NCBI GenBank assembly: GCA_029260615.1
Contig: JAJDCX010000034.1
Span: 103,703 to 167,702, forward strand
Direction: 5' to 3'
DNA: 64,000 bases
DNA from: Phycisphaeraceae bacterium
GTDB lineage: Bacteria; Planctomycetota; Phycisphaerae; Phycisphaerales; Phycisphaeraceae
Below the pieces are notes generated by a model. That model did not search any database. It was not told where the DNA came from and worked only from the letters and a program-made list of their open reading frames with translations. This document shows, one piece after another, positions 18,284 through 26,607 of the stretch; within the stretch, counting starts at the first letter, position 1, and each line of letters starts with the position of its first letter. The translations under genes were made by a program, and so were the position numbers.

Positions 18284-20055
18284 ACGCATGTGCATCGCTT
18301 GGCCCGGCGCGACACGCGGGCGTGTCGGATGATCCTAAACCCATGGTCATGATTAACGGCGTACCCGAGCCGAGGCTGACCGTCGATTCGCTCAAGGTAC
18401 AGGGCCCATTGGACATTAGATCGGCAAGACTATTTGTTGATGAGCCCGATGATTCGCCGGGAGTGTTGGAGCATTGGTTGTGCTCGCAGATGTTAATCGC
18501 CTGGCCGATGCGGCTTGTGGATGATGAGATTTACTGGGCGGTTCTGATACAAGGCGAACTCCGAGAGGTCGTATCCAGTGAATCTGCGGGCGTGCGGGGC
18601 CGATGGTTTGAGCTTGTCGATGCATGGGATGACATGATCGCCAAGCCGACGGATACGATCTGGGGCTTGAATCCTGCTGGTTCGCTGATCCAACGGCCAG
18701 CGGGCAAGTTAATGATCGGACTCGAAGGCAACCGATCAACGGGGATCTTCAATGTTAATGGGGTGATGGCTCACGTTATCCAAGACGGGTCCGGCTTGGG
18801 GTGGACCGTGTTGTCCGCGTTGGAAACGGTCTCCACACTAGGCGGTCTGAGCCTTTCCTTGAGAGGGTTGCCCCGGAAAATAGCGGATGCCGATCTGGTC
18901 AAAGCGATCGACCTTACCCGACCTGTTTCCGATGCACTCAAAAGCATACTTGAGCCTTATGACTTGACGATCCAGCGCGACATCACACGCCTGGACGGAA
19001 CGGTTGTCGAGCGACGCGCAGTTCGTCCCATCTCGTCTGGGCGCCCGGTCCGTGTCGTGTGGGCGGACGATGAACGACCGCTGGGCGATGCCCTGGTGGT
19101 TAAGTCTGAACGACCAGCACAGACGGCGCAGCTCTGGATCGCCCGAGCCGGCGGCTGGCTAGTCGAGTCTACTTTTAATCTGTCCAAAGGATGGGACCCG
19201 GCCTTGGAAGGGCAGCCGGATGATGAATACAACAAGAAAAAAAGCAGCGACTTTGCGACCTACGCCGACGTCTACCGCCGGTGGGTGCTAAACGAAGACG
19301 GCTTCTTCTCGGGGCCGCCCTACAACCAAGGCCCGGCATTCGGCCTGACCGCGTTCTTTGGCACGGGCACCGTCGATTCACAGCCGCTTGAGTTTAAATC
19401 TAATGTGACACTGCAAGCTGACGGCTCGCCTATGAAGCCAGTTGTCGAGATCAGTACCAATAACGGATCGACATGGCTGCCCTTCACACAGTCGGTCATG
19501 ATTCTGGATGGTCGGGCGGGTGTGTACTTTAATCCCACGGCACTCACCGCGTCGTTCCTCGCTGCGGCCAAAGCGGGCTCAGCCCGAGTGCGGGTGACCG
19601 CCAGTCTGCAAAGCCCTTTACGCGTTGAATTGCAGAGATGGAACGGTAGCACGTTTAGTGCGAAGCTGCCGCCGCTGGTGTTCGATCTGTCTGATGTGTT
19701 TCGTTTCCAGCGTATCGACACAAACAGCATTCATCATTCAGGCGTTGAGGTCGGGACGTTGGTCGCAGATCAGATCGATCACACCTACAAGATGCACGAC
19801 TGGCTGGTGGAGCGGACGGTCCGTCATGTTCAAGGCGGTGCTCCATCGGGTGGCCGGGCGACATTGGAACTTGCAGGGGCATGGCCGTTGCTTAGGCCGG
19901 GTGACCGTCTGTTGGATGTCCGTGGCCCGGGAGTGGCGGCCGACGGACAGGCCCAGGCCCTGACGCGGAATGGAGCCTCAGTCCTCTCCTATGAAACACG
20001 GTTTGCTACGAGCCAACGCAACGGAAGAACCACCAAGATCGACCTGACCTTTTAA
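18280..20055 (+). CDS. Large virion-cluster protein, putative tail hub/baseplate protein
   Basis: The 591-residue protein starts at a TTG overlapping the upstream TGA; an alternative is an internal Met near residue 22. The sequence is beta-rich with few motifs. An early region (ARLFVDEPDDSPGVLEHWLCSQM and YWAVLIQGELREV) and a middle region (LVKAIDLTRPVSDALKSILEPYDL, then a basic strand pair) look like tail hub proteins, which fold into beta-barrels joined by linkers. The last 90 residues (LVERTVRHVQGGAPSGGRATLELAGAWPLLRPGDRLLDVRG) resemble a hub-type barrel. No named family is recognised; the tail role is inference. Confidence 0.45.
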   Translation: MNACASLGPARHAGVSDDPKPMVMINGVPEPRLTVDSLKVQGPLDIRSARLFVDEPDDSPGVLEHWLCSQMLIAWPMRLVDDEIYWAVLIQGELREVVSSESAGVRGRWFELVDAWDDMIAKPTDTIWGLNPAGSLIQRPAGKLMIGLEGNRSTGIFNVNGVMAHVIQDGSGLGWTVLSALETVSTLGGLSLSLRGLPRKIADADLVKAIDLTRPVSDALKSILEPYDLTIQRDITRLDGTVVERRAVRPISSGRPVRVVWADDERPLGDALVVKSERPAQTAQLWIARAGGWLVESTFNLSKGWDPALEGQPDDEYNKKKSSDFATYADVYRRWVLNEDGFFSGPPYNQGPAFGLTAFFGTGTVDSQPLEFKSNVTLQADGSPMKPVVEISTNNGSTWLPFTQSVMILDGRAGVYFNPTALTASFLAAAKAGSARVRVTASLQSPLRVELQRWNGSTFSAKLPPLVFDLSDVFRFQRIDTNSIHHSGVEVGTLVADQIDHTYKMHDWLVERTVRHVQGGAPSGGRATLELAGAWPLLRPGDRLLDVRGPGVAADGQAQALTRNGASVLSYETRFATSQRNGRTTKIDLTF

Positions 20056-20072
20056 GTGACCCGGGAGGCTTT

Positions 20073-20345
20073 ATGCCATTGGAATTTTTACAACCCCTGA
20101 CCCAGTTCGGTGTCGCCGGGCTGATGGGCCTGCTCTGGGTGTGGGAACGCCTGATGTCTCGCAGGCGTGAAACACAGCTCAACGAAACCCACCACCGCCT
20201 GATGAGTCAGCACCACGAATTGAACGTATTGGTCAAACTTGTTCGTCAGAACACACGCGCGATGGTCCGGTTCGATCAGACGCAGCTACAACTCAAAGAA
20301 CTACTGGAGAAGATGCACCATGAGATCGATCGCAAAGCGGCTTAG
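20073..20345 (+). CDS. Small membrane protein with helical tail, holin/XhlA-like
   Basis: This 90-residue protein has one membrane helix at about 10-28 (TQFGVAGLMGLLWVWERL) followed by a basic RRR and a long amphipathic helical tail. A single N-terminal anchor plus a helical coil resembles XhlA or small holin partners. The gene overlaps the next one by 26 bases in another frame, which recalls lysis-gene arrangements. A lysis role is a hypothesis, since no endolysin was found. Confidence 0.45.
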   Translation: MPLEFLQPLTQFGVAGLMGLLWVWERLMSRRRETQLNETHHRLMSQHHELNVLVKLVRQNTRAMVRFDQTQLQLKELLEKMHHEIDRKAA

Positions 20346-20817
20346 GTGGGGATGTGTGTTCGTAATGATAGGGGGCTTGGTATCACTGGCCGGCGGTTGC
20401 GCGACGCCTCCTTCGGTGGCTCCCCTGTTGAGGGTGACCGAGCGTGCACTGTTAGATGAGTCGGGACGGTTGAAACAAGACGCCGAGCGTTACACCGCTT
20501 ACACCCGGCAGACACTCCGCACGCTCGAAGATGCGTACAGCCAGGACCTGGACCAAGCCGAGGTTCTAACACCCAAGTGGGTCCGTGAAGCAACATCTGT
20601 CTACATCACGGCCCGAGAAACAATCATCAGTCATCAGCACGCCTTGGCGCAAGAGCAGCGTGCTCGCGCGGACAATCTTCTGGCTGCTGCTGCGGCGACT
20701 CGGCGGGCGATTGCATTGATCGAGCAGCAGGACAAGCTGCTCCACGGCACACTCGACAACAACCTTCAGCGCCTGCTTACATATTCAGATTGGACCCGAC
20801 AGGAGTCAATCCGATGA
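20320..20817 (+). CDS. Outer-membrane lipoprotein of the virion cluster
   Basis: A basic start (MRSIAKRLRWG) and hydrophobic core lead to the lipobox LAGG-C near residue 27, so the protein should be processed by Lgt and signal peptidase II. The rest is almost fully helical with a long Ala/Gln-rich coil (HALAQEQRARADNLLAAAAATRRAIALIEQQDK). It overlaps the small membrane protein upstream, and its stop shares bases with the next ATG (ATGA). Lipoproteins next to membrane proteins are typical of spanin pairs, but this one is much larger than a usual o-spanin, so the role is open. Confidence 0.6.
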   Translation: MRSIAKRLRWGCVFVMIGGLVSLAGGCATPPSVAPLLRVTERALLDESGRLKQDAERYTAYTRQTLRTLEDAYSQDLDQAEVLTPKWVREATSVYITARETIISHQHALAQEQRARADNLLAAAAATRRAIALIEQQDKLLHGTLDNNLQRLLTYSDWTRQESIR

Positions 20818-21071
20818 CCACACACGACCTGCGTAGCCTCATCAGTGAGAAGATCGATCTTCGGTGGTCGGACTGGTCATCACAGCACCCGCACCTGGCA
20901 TTGGCTATTGACCGTACCCGGCTTGTTGAGTCTGCCGTCGATCTGTTGCGGCAAGACCCTGAGTTTATTCAGGCGATGCGTGAGGCCGACCTCGACGAAG
21001 CAAAACTGGCTCTCGCCGCGAGCATCCTCGACCGGGCCGACCAGCTCATCCGAAATTCATTACCGCTTTGA
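20814..21071 (+). CDS. Small helical protein of unknown function
   Basis: The 85-residue protein begins at an ATG overlapping the upstream TGA (ATGA). It is soluble and helical (SLISEKIDLRWSDWSSQHPHLALAIDRTRL, then AMREADLDEAKLALAASILDRADQLIRNSL), with no membrane segment or motif that I recognise. Translational coupling to the lipoprotein gene places it in the same transcript. Confidence 0.5.
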   Translation: MTTHDLRSLISEKIDLRWSDWSSQHPHLALAIDRTRLVESAVDLLRQDPEFIQAMREADLDEAKLALAASILDRADQLIRNSLPL

Positions 21072-21119
21072 TAGACAGTCAGGCACGATTGAAAACCAAA
21101 CCCTTTCTCAAGGAAACAC

Positions 21120-21362
21120 ATGATGCCCCAGAACCCCAACCCAAGACACCGATGGACCAGCCGAAAATTCATCATGGCGGTGTCAGCCCAGGTCACAGCC
21201 CTGATCGTCCTGATGTGGCCCGGCCAGGAAACCGCGATCGTCGAGGCAGCGACTTCCATCACATCACTGCTCGTCATATTGGCGAGTTCACTGGGTTATG
21301 TGGTATCCGAAGCCGCGATCGATGCACGCACGGCATCGACGGTTACTAACCAAGAGCCTTAA
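21120..21362 (+). CDS. Small holin-like membrane protein
   Basis: The 80-residue protein has a basic, polar N-terminus (PQNPNPRHRWTSRKF) and two close hydrophobic segments, about 18-34 (IMAVSAQVTALIVLMWPG) and 42-62 (ATSITSLLVILASSLGYVVSEA), then a short polar tail. Size and topology fit a class II holin. No endolysin is present, so a holin role is only a suggestion. Confidence 0.5.
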   Translation: MMPQNPNPRHRWTSRKFIMAVSAQVTALIVLMWPGQETAIVEAATSITSLLVILASSLGYVVSEAAIDARTASTVTNQEP

Positions 21363-21401
21363 TCTTGATTGACTCGCCCCGCCGACCTATCTTCTGGGTT
21401 G

Positions 21402-21935
21402 ATGACACGGGCATACCCCAAAAAACCTGGCGTGGATTCAAGGGTGCTGGCACTGGCGGCGCTGGTATTGGTGTTCGCCCAAGGGTGTGAGTCTATACCA
21501 GCAGGCTCGTCCCAGTCGCCGAGGGTTCGTACGGATCAGGGGCAGCACTGGATGCCTGTCCCAACGTCGGCGCGGGTTTATCCATCGACTCGATTCATCA
21601 AGGAGGCCGGCCGGTCCATACTTGAGGCGAGGTTTGAGTTGTATGACGAGATGGGTGATCCGGTAAAATACGCTGGGACGTTCCAGATCGAGTTGTTCAG
21701 TGTGGATGAATCGCTTGGCAACACGCCCCGCCGGTTGTTGTACACATGGGACGCCGGTCTGATGTCACTGGACGAACAGCAGGAGCACTACGACCCGATC
21801 ACGCGCGGATATCTCTTCCGTCTGGGGGTAGATGATCTGAAAATAGCCAGGCAAACCACGCTGCTTAAGGTGGTGTTTACGCCGGTTGATCGAGCAAGAC
21901 TCGAAGCCGAGTCGGAAGTTCGGTCTGACTGGTAG
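21402..21935 (+). CDS. Lipoprotein of unknown function at the end of the virion cluster
   Basis: The 177-residue product from the ATG at 21402 has a signal sequence with hydrophobic core (VLALAALVLVF) and lipobox AQG-C near residue 28. The mature part has beta strands (ARFELYDEMGDPVKYAGTFQIELFSVDE) and ends in a Glu/Arg-rich tail. The 'G.PvKY.G..qiELf' pattern is seen in uncharacterised planctomycete lipoproteins. It may be a host gene rather than part of the virion block; 39 bases separate it from the holin-like gene. The frame is open to a TTG at 21369. Confidence 0.6.
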   Translation: MTRAYPKKPGVDSRVLALAALVLVFAQGCESIPAGSSQSPRVRTDQGQHWMPVPTSARVYPSTRFIKEAGRSILEARFELYDEMGDPVKYAGTFQIELFSVDESLGNTPRRLLYTWDAGLMSLDEQQEHYDPITRGYLFRLGVDDLKIARQTTLLKVVFTPVDRARLEAESEVRSDW

Positions 21936-21979
21936 ATGATCCGGGTGTTGCGTCTGTTTCCGTTGACACTCAACCGACC

Positions 21980-23347
21980 TCATGCCAAGCCAAGCACTTC
22001 GCGCACTTCAAGGACGAGCGACTGGGCCTGATCTTCCTCGCCAGCCTCGGCGATGATGCGGATGATCGGCTCGGTATTGCTGGGGCGGACGTGGACCCAT
22101 CGGTCCGACCAATCTACCCGGACACCGTCCTGGGTATCAACCCTCTGTTGGCTGAATTTCTCTTTGAGCTTAGGTCCGATCTGATCGAGTAGTTCCTGGC
22201 TAACGTCGGCCTTGTCCTTGACGATCGCGTAGGCGGGTGTCAAGGCGACCAGTTCACTAAGCGTTTTGCCACGTTTGGCGAGCATCTCCAGCAGCAGCGC
22301 CATCCCCACCAGGCTGTCGCGGACCCCGCAGACCTTGGGCCAGATGATCCCGCCGTTGCCTTCGCCCCCCAACGCCGCGCCGCTTTGCTCCATGCCCGCA
22401 GCGACATTCGCCTCGCCGACCGCGGTTCGGATGACCGAAGCACCCACGGCAGCAGCGATATCATCGACCATCCGGCTGGTGGATAGATTGGCCACGACCT
22501 GGTCACCGGATTTAAGCAGGTGCATCGTTGACAACGCCAGTGTGTATTCCTCGCCGATGTAGCTGCCGCGTTCATCGACCACCGCCAACCGGTCGGCATC
22601 GGGATCTTGTGCGAAGCCGATGGCCGCTTGATGCTTGGTGACCTGCCCACAGAGTTCGGTCAGATTTTCTCGGGTGGGCTCGGGGGTATGCGGGAATAGG
22701 CCGGTCGGCTCGGGATACATGTGGATCAGTTCAACGCCCAGGCTTTCAAGAAGCGCCCGCGCTTCTTCCCCGCCGGCCCCGTTGACGCTGTCGACCACCG
22801 CCTTGAGTTTGGCGGCGCGGATGGCATCTACGTCGATGTGTGGCAGTATACGATCAAGATGAACCTGCGTGCCCGTTATGTCTTCACCACAAGGTTGCAG
22901 TGCTTCGACATCTGCGTAGGCCAAGTCGTTGTTCTTGAACCGCTCGATGATCTGCAGGGCCTGGTCGGTGGGGGGGGCGACGCCGTCGTGACGCAGGGCT
23001 TTGATCCCGTTCCATATGATGGGGTTGTGGCTGGCGGTGACGACCATGCCGCCCTGGGCGTTGTGGTGACCGGCCATGATCGCGATGCCGGGCGTGCTGA
23101 GGATGCCCACTCGGGTGACCCGGCAGCCGACAGCGGTTAAGCCCGACGCCGCAGCCATCTCAAACATCTGACCCGAAGGGCGCGAATCACGCCCCAATAC
23201 GACGTGCGGTGTCTTGACCCCGGTCGATTGGATGAGCCAACTCCCAAACGCCGCCGCGTAGTTCGCCACCACCTGAGGGGTCAGTGACCGTCCCACAAGA
23301 CCCCGCATCCCGCTCACACTCAACATCAATGGCGCTTCGCCGTTCAT
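21980..23347 (-). CDS. Phosphohexomutase (phosphoglucosamine/phosphomannomutase family)
   Basis: The 455-residue enzyme moves a phosphate between C1 and C6 of a hexose through a phosphoserine. The active-site loop is clear (MVVTASHNPIIWNGIKAL, Ser in TASHNP), the metal site is DPDADRLAVVD, and the sugar-binding GGEGNGG loop is present. The phosphate-binding loop near the C-terminus reads RPSNTEPIIRI. The start is the ATG at 23347, eight bases after a GAGG ribosome-binding site; a TTG further up is in frame. GlmM (peptidoglycan precursor) is likely but not proved; MurQ, AnmK and MurC elsewhere in the window fit a cell-wall theme. Confidence 0.85.
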   Translation of the reverse strand: MNGEAPLMLSVSGMRGLVGRSLTPQVVANYAAAFGSWLIQSTGVKTPHVVLGRDSRPSGQMFEMAAASGLTAVGCRVTRVGILSTPGIAIMAGHHNAQGGMVVTASHNPIIWNGIKALRHDGVAPPTDQALQIIERFKNNDLAYADVEALQPCGEDITGTQVHLDRILPHIDVDAIRAAKLKAVVDSVNGAGGEEARALLESLGVELIHMYPEPTGLFPHTPEPTRENLTELCGQVTKHQAAIGFAQDPDADRLAVVDERGSYIGEEYTLALSTMHLLKSGDQVVANLSTSRMVDDIAAAVGASVIRTAVGEANVAAGMEQSGAALGGEGNGGIIWPKVCGVRDSLVGMALLLEMLAKRGKTLSELVALTPAYAIVKDKADVSQELLDQIGPKLKEKFSQQRVDTQDGVRVDWSDRWVHVRPSNTEPIIRIIAEAGEEDQAQSLVLEVREVLGLA

Positions 23348-23450
23348 CGTTATTTGCCTCAAGAAATATGAAACACTGTTGTGATTGCTCTCAATCCTAC
23401 AACATAAAAACTATTGCTTGTTGTGGCCACTTGATTTCTGGTGCCGACCA

Positions 23451-24140
23451 TCAGCCCACACCGTTAAACCATTCGTGCAGCTTCGCCAACGTCACACCCT
23501 CAAGCCCCGGCTCAACACGGTGCGCACGCCTCAGCGTAGAGGCCGGCCCGGTTGTTGCGATGCCCAATGTCATCAGGCCCGCACCCCGTGCCGACTCGAT
23601 CCCCGCCGCGGTGTCTTCGATCGCCAGGCAGCTGCCCGGCGTCAAATCCAAAGTGGGGTGCTTGTCAGCGAGTTGCTCGACCGCCATCCGGTACGTCGTG
23701 GGGTCGGGCTTGGATCGACTGACGTGGTCGGCCGAGACGATGATCTCAAACCGGTCACGTTTGCTGATGCTGTCGAGCATCAGTTCGATATCCATGGTCG
23801 TTGCGCCACTACCAATCGCAATCGGGATTTGGCTGTAGGCTTCGTCGATGAGTTCGACCGCCCCCGGTATCGCGGCCGCACCCTGCAGGACCAACTCATT
23901 GAACACTAGCTGCTTTTTCTGACGCAACTCCGCTACGTGCGATTCCTCGATGGGCATGCCGGCTTGCTTTAGAATCATCCGCATGGCGTCACGGTCATCG
24001 AAGCCGATGTATTCGCGAAGATAATGCTCGTAGTCGAATGTGACCCCCAGGCCCTTGCCCATTTCCAGGATCGCCTTGTAATGGACCGGCTCGGAATCCA
24101 CCACCACGCCGTCGAAGTCAAACACAATCGCTTTAAGCAT
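23451..24140 (-). CDS. HAD-family hydrolase, beta-phosphoglucomutase-like
   Basis: The 229-residue enzyme has the HAD core: the nucleophile motif DFDGVVVDSEP near the N-terminus (first Asp forms the phosphoaspartate), a helical cap (residues 18-80), Ser/Thr motif II (IGSGATT), Lys in SKPDPTTY, and the acidic motif AIEDTAAGIESARGAG. The DxDGVVxDSEP with a four-helix cap is the beta-phosphoglucomutase/phosphatase subgroup. It is divergent from moeA with about 80 bases between. The true substrate is unknown. Confidence 0.82.
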   Translation of the reverse strand: MLKAIVFDFDGVVVDSEPVHYKAILEMGKGLGVTFDYEHYLREYIGFDDRDAMRMILKQAGMPIEESHVAELRQKKQLVFNELVLQGAAAIPGAVELIDEAYSQIPIAIGSGATTMDIELMLDSISKRDRFEIIVSADHVSRSKPDPTTYRMAVEQLADKHPTLDLTPGSCLAIEDTAAGIESARGAGLMTLGIATTGPASTLRRAHRVEPGLEGVTLAKLHEWFNGVG

Positions 24141-24222
24141 GCCGGGAGTGTAGGGGGACGCCGCGTCGTCGGCAAAGCGGTGGGGGATACGCTAGCTCTC
24201 TTGGATAGCCTATTATGTGGCG

Positions 24223-25479
24223 ATGCAAGACACGCAACCGACACACCCGCTGCCAAGCTATGACGACGCGTTGGATCTGGTGTTGCAGCAAGTTACTCGG
24301 GTCGCAGAAGAGAATGTCCCGTTAGGCGGGGCTTTAGACCGCGTGCTTTGCCGGGACATCATCGCCGACCGTGACCAGCCACCGTTCGATCGCTCGGCCA
24401 TGGACGGGTATGCCGTACGCAGTAGTGAGGTGACCGCTGGCTCATCACACCCGATTACCGCTACCATCGCGGCCGGTGCGGAGCCGGTTCCATCATCTGA
24501 TCTCGCTGGGGGGTTTGCACGCATAGCCACAGGGGCCGCTGTCCCCGGCGAATACGACGCGGTGATCCCCCTCGAGCAGGCACAAGAAGATAAAGACGGC
24601 CGGCATGTTTCCTTTTCAGTAGACGGGGCCAACGCCGGCGCCTGTATTCATAATCGCGGCGCCGATGCTCAGGCCGGGCAGGTTCTTATCTCAGCGGGAA
24701 CCCCGCTAGGCCCTCGGCACATCGGAATCGCTGCCGCCGTGGGATCTGTTGATATCCCGGTGGTGCGCAAGCCGTGCGTGTCGTTGATTACCACCGGCGA
24801 TGAAGTCCGCCCCCCGGCCACGCCGACCGACGGGCTCGCCCCTCAGCAGATACGAAACTCCAACGGCCCGATGATCGATGCCCTGCTTCGTAATCTAGGC
24901 GTTGAGTTGATGGACCACGTCCATGTGGCGGATGACAAGCAAGCCACTCTGGCCGCGGCGCAAGAAGCCTTGGGCAAGTCAGACCTGGTCATCACGGTGG
25001 GGGGGATCAGTGTCGGGCGGCGTGACTACCTGCCTTGGGCTTGGGGCGAATTAGGTTTGCAGACGGTTGTGAAAGGCGTTGCGATCCAGCCCGGCAAGCC
25101 GGTGTTTGTTGCCCAGCCCGCAGATGGATCGGGGAAACTGGTCATCGGGCTCCCGGGGAATCCGGTAAGTGTGTTGGCGACGGCGCACCTGTTTGTCTGG
25201 CCGGTCATCCGTGCGATGGTAGGGCTTCCTCCCGCGTTGCCATGGCGCCGAGCGTGGCTTTCCCAGGAGGCATTGCCTAGCCCACGGCGTGAAGTGTTCC
25301 GATCGGTCCGTTTGATCGGCGACACGCGAGACCAAGTAGAAGTTATCCGCTGGCACGGGTCCGGCGACTTGGCGCATACATCACAGGCCGACGGCTTCGT
25401 GCGGTTGCCAGCACAAGCGGAACCACTACAGCCCGGCGACGCGGTACGCTTGCTCCCCATGATCGGGGGGGCGTTGTGA
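24223..25479 (+). CDS. moeA: Molybdopterin molybdenumtransferase MoeA
   Basis: MoeA inserts molybdate into adenylylated molybdopterin. The 418-residue protein has the usual order: an N-terminal entry domain (PLGGALDRVLCRDIIADRDQPPFDRSAMDGYAVRS, with the signature 'P-x-F-D-x-S-x-M-D-G-Y-A'), the MPT-binding domain (SLITTGDEVRPP, then ITVGGISVGRRDYL), GLPGNPVSVLAT, and the C-terminal domain IV. The ATG at 24223 is chosen over the upstream in-frame GTG at 24217. It is followed by an overlapping moaD. Confidence 0.93.
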   Translation: MQDTQPTHPLPSYDDALDLVLQQVTRVAEENVPLGGALDRVLCRDIIADRDQPPFDRSAMDGYAVRSSEVTAGSSHPITATIAAGAEPVPSSDLAGGFARIATGAAVPGEYDAVIPLEQAQEDKDGRHVSFSVDGANAGACIHNRGADAQAGQVLISAGTPLGPRHIGIAAAVGSVDIPVVRKPCVSLITTGDEVRPPATPTDGLAPQQIRNSNGPMIDALLRNLGVELMDHVHVADDKQATLAAAQEALGKSDLVITVGGISVGRRDYLPWAWGELGLQTVVKGVAIQPGKPVFVAQPADGSGKLVIGLPGNPVSVLATAHLFVWPVIRAMVGLPPALPWRRAWLSQEALPSPRREVFRSVRLIGDTRDQVEVIRWHGSGDLAHTSQADGFVRLPAQAEPLQPGDAVRLLPMIGGAL

Positions 25480-25721
25480 AACTCCGCGTACTTTTATTTG
25501 CGTCGTTGGCACAGGAAGTTGGCCGAGGCGAACTGGAATTGAATTTGTCCGATAACGCCACCGTTAGCGATGCACTCGCGGCGCTCTCGCGGGACTACCC
25601 GCCGATATCTCGGTACCGCTCCCGCCTGGCTACAGCGGTGAACCTCGATTACGTCGGCTCAGAGCATCATCTGTGCGACGGCGATGAGCTTGCGGTGATC
25701 CCCCCGGTCTCTGGTGGTTGA
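25476..25721 (+). CDS. moaD: Molybdopterin synthase small subunit MoaD
   Basis: This is an 81-residue ubiquitin-fold sulphur carrier whose C-terminal glycine becomes a thiocarboxylate in molybdopterin synthesis. Evidence: the beta-grasp pattern (KLRVLLFASLAQEVGRGELEL), the 'V-x-D-A-L-a-a-L' helix, and the terminal GDELAVIPPVSGG. The GTG start overlaps the moeA stop, giving a two-gene operon. MoaE is not in the window. Confidence 0.9.
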   Translation: MKLRVLLFASLAQEVGRGELELNLSDNATVSDALAALSRDYPPISRYRSRLATAVNLDYVGSEHHLCDGDELAVIPPVSGG

Positions 25722-25918
25722 TCCCAGGCAAGCGCCAATAACACCCTTGTTTTATAGGCCCATCCGCGACGCTCCCCCGTTCTACACCGGTTACACAGCA
25801 CTTCCACTTTTTCCTTTTGTGACGCCTTAATCACCTGGCACGCTTAGCCGATGATTCTTTTGTCGGGCGTCTGAAGGGGGCGCTTGGTAGGAGTTTTCTG
25901 GAGAAAGGTGACCAGCGT

Positions 25919-26497
25919 ATGCCAAGGCAAAAAGACATCCTGACTACAGGCGAAGTCGCGAAGATCTGTAACGTCGCGCCCCGGACCGTCAGCAAGTGGT
26001 TTGACTCGGGTCAACTGCGTGGCTATCGGATCCCAGGCTCGAAAGATCGGCGCATCCCGATGAACGCCCTGATTAAGTTCATGAAGGCGCACAGCATCCC
26101 GATGGACGGCCTGCAGTCAGGCCAGATGCGCGTCCTGATCGTCGACGGCGAATCCGAGACCATGCAGGTACTCGAGAAAGTGCTGACCGAGCAGGCCAAC
26201 TACGAAATACGCATCGCACACTCCGGGTTTGCCTGCGGTGTCGAGTGCGAGAAGTTCAGGCCACACGTCATGCTCCTGGATATGCATCTGGGCGACGTCA
26301 AGGGCGAGGACGCACTCAAGCTCATCCGCAGCAACGACGACCTGCAACTCACCAAGGTCATCGCCATGAGTGGCAAGCTGACCGACGGGCAAGCACAGCA
26401 TCTGGTGCAAAACGGATTCGACGGCTACCTCAAGAAGCCGTTCCATGTCCGTCAGGTGGTTGAGGTGGTTGAAGAAGTGACAGCGATCGTTTACTGA
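25919..26497 (+). CDS. HTH (MerR/excisionase-type) plus receiver-domain fusion regulator
   Basis: The 192-residue protein has an N-terminal winged-helix HTH (LTTGEVAKICNVAPRTVSKWFDSGQLRGYRIPGSKDRRIP, residues 8-47) joined to a C-terminal receiver domain (about 70-192). The receiver has an acidic residue at D76 (VLIVDGES), the phosphoacceptor D121 (MLLDMHLGD), Ser in AMSGKL and Lys in KKPF. The HTH-first order is the reverse of the usual response regulator. No histidine kinase is adjacent, and 'VDGES' replaces the common double acidic residue. A good ribosome-binding site (AAAGGTGACC) and a downstream terminator frame it as a one-gene unit. Confidence 0.85.
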   Translation: MPRQKDILTTGEVAKICNVAPRTVSKWFDSGQLRGYRIPGSKDRRIPMNALIKFMKAHSIPMDGLQSGQMRVLIVDGESETMQVLEKVLTEQANYEIRIAHSGFACGVECEKFRPHVMLLDMHLGDVKGEDALKLIRSNDDLQLTKVIAMSGKLTDGQAQHLVQNGFDGYLKKPFHVRQVVEVVEEVTAIVY

Positions 26498-26527
26498 TCT
26501 TTGTAGATCCCGGGAAAATGAGAACCG

Positions 26528-26562
26528 AACCGTGTCGACGAAAGTCGGCGCGGTTTTTTATT
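26528..26562 (+). terminator. Intrinsic terminator after the HTH-receiver gene
   Basis: Arms AACCGTGTCGAC and GTCGGCGCGGTT pair through a GAAA loop (two G-U pairs), followed by a run of T (TTTTTTA). It lies about 30 bases after the stop codon and ends the transcript of the HTH-receiver gene. The convergent murQ gene is on the other side. Confidence 0.8.
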
Positions 26563-26607
26563 ATCCCCCAGATACTATTCGGGCCTCTTTGAGGCAGCAG
26601 CAGTGAC

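Noticed and set aside
9627..21935. Complete active prophage
   Set aside because: No integrase, terminase, replication or lysis gene and no attachment-site repeats were found at the edges.
25722..25918. Sigma-54 promoter TGGCACG upstream of the HTH-receiver gene
   Set aside because: The -12 part does not fit (GCCGA instead of TTGCA) and the spacing between GG and GC is 8.
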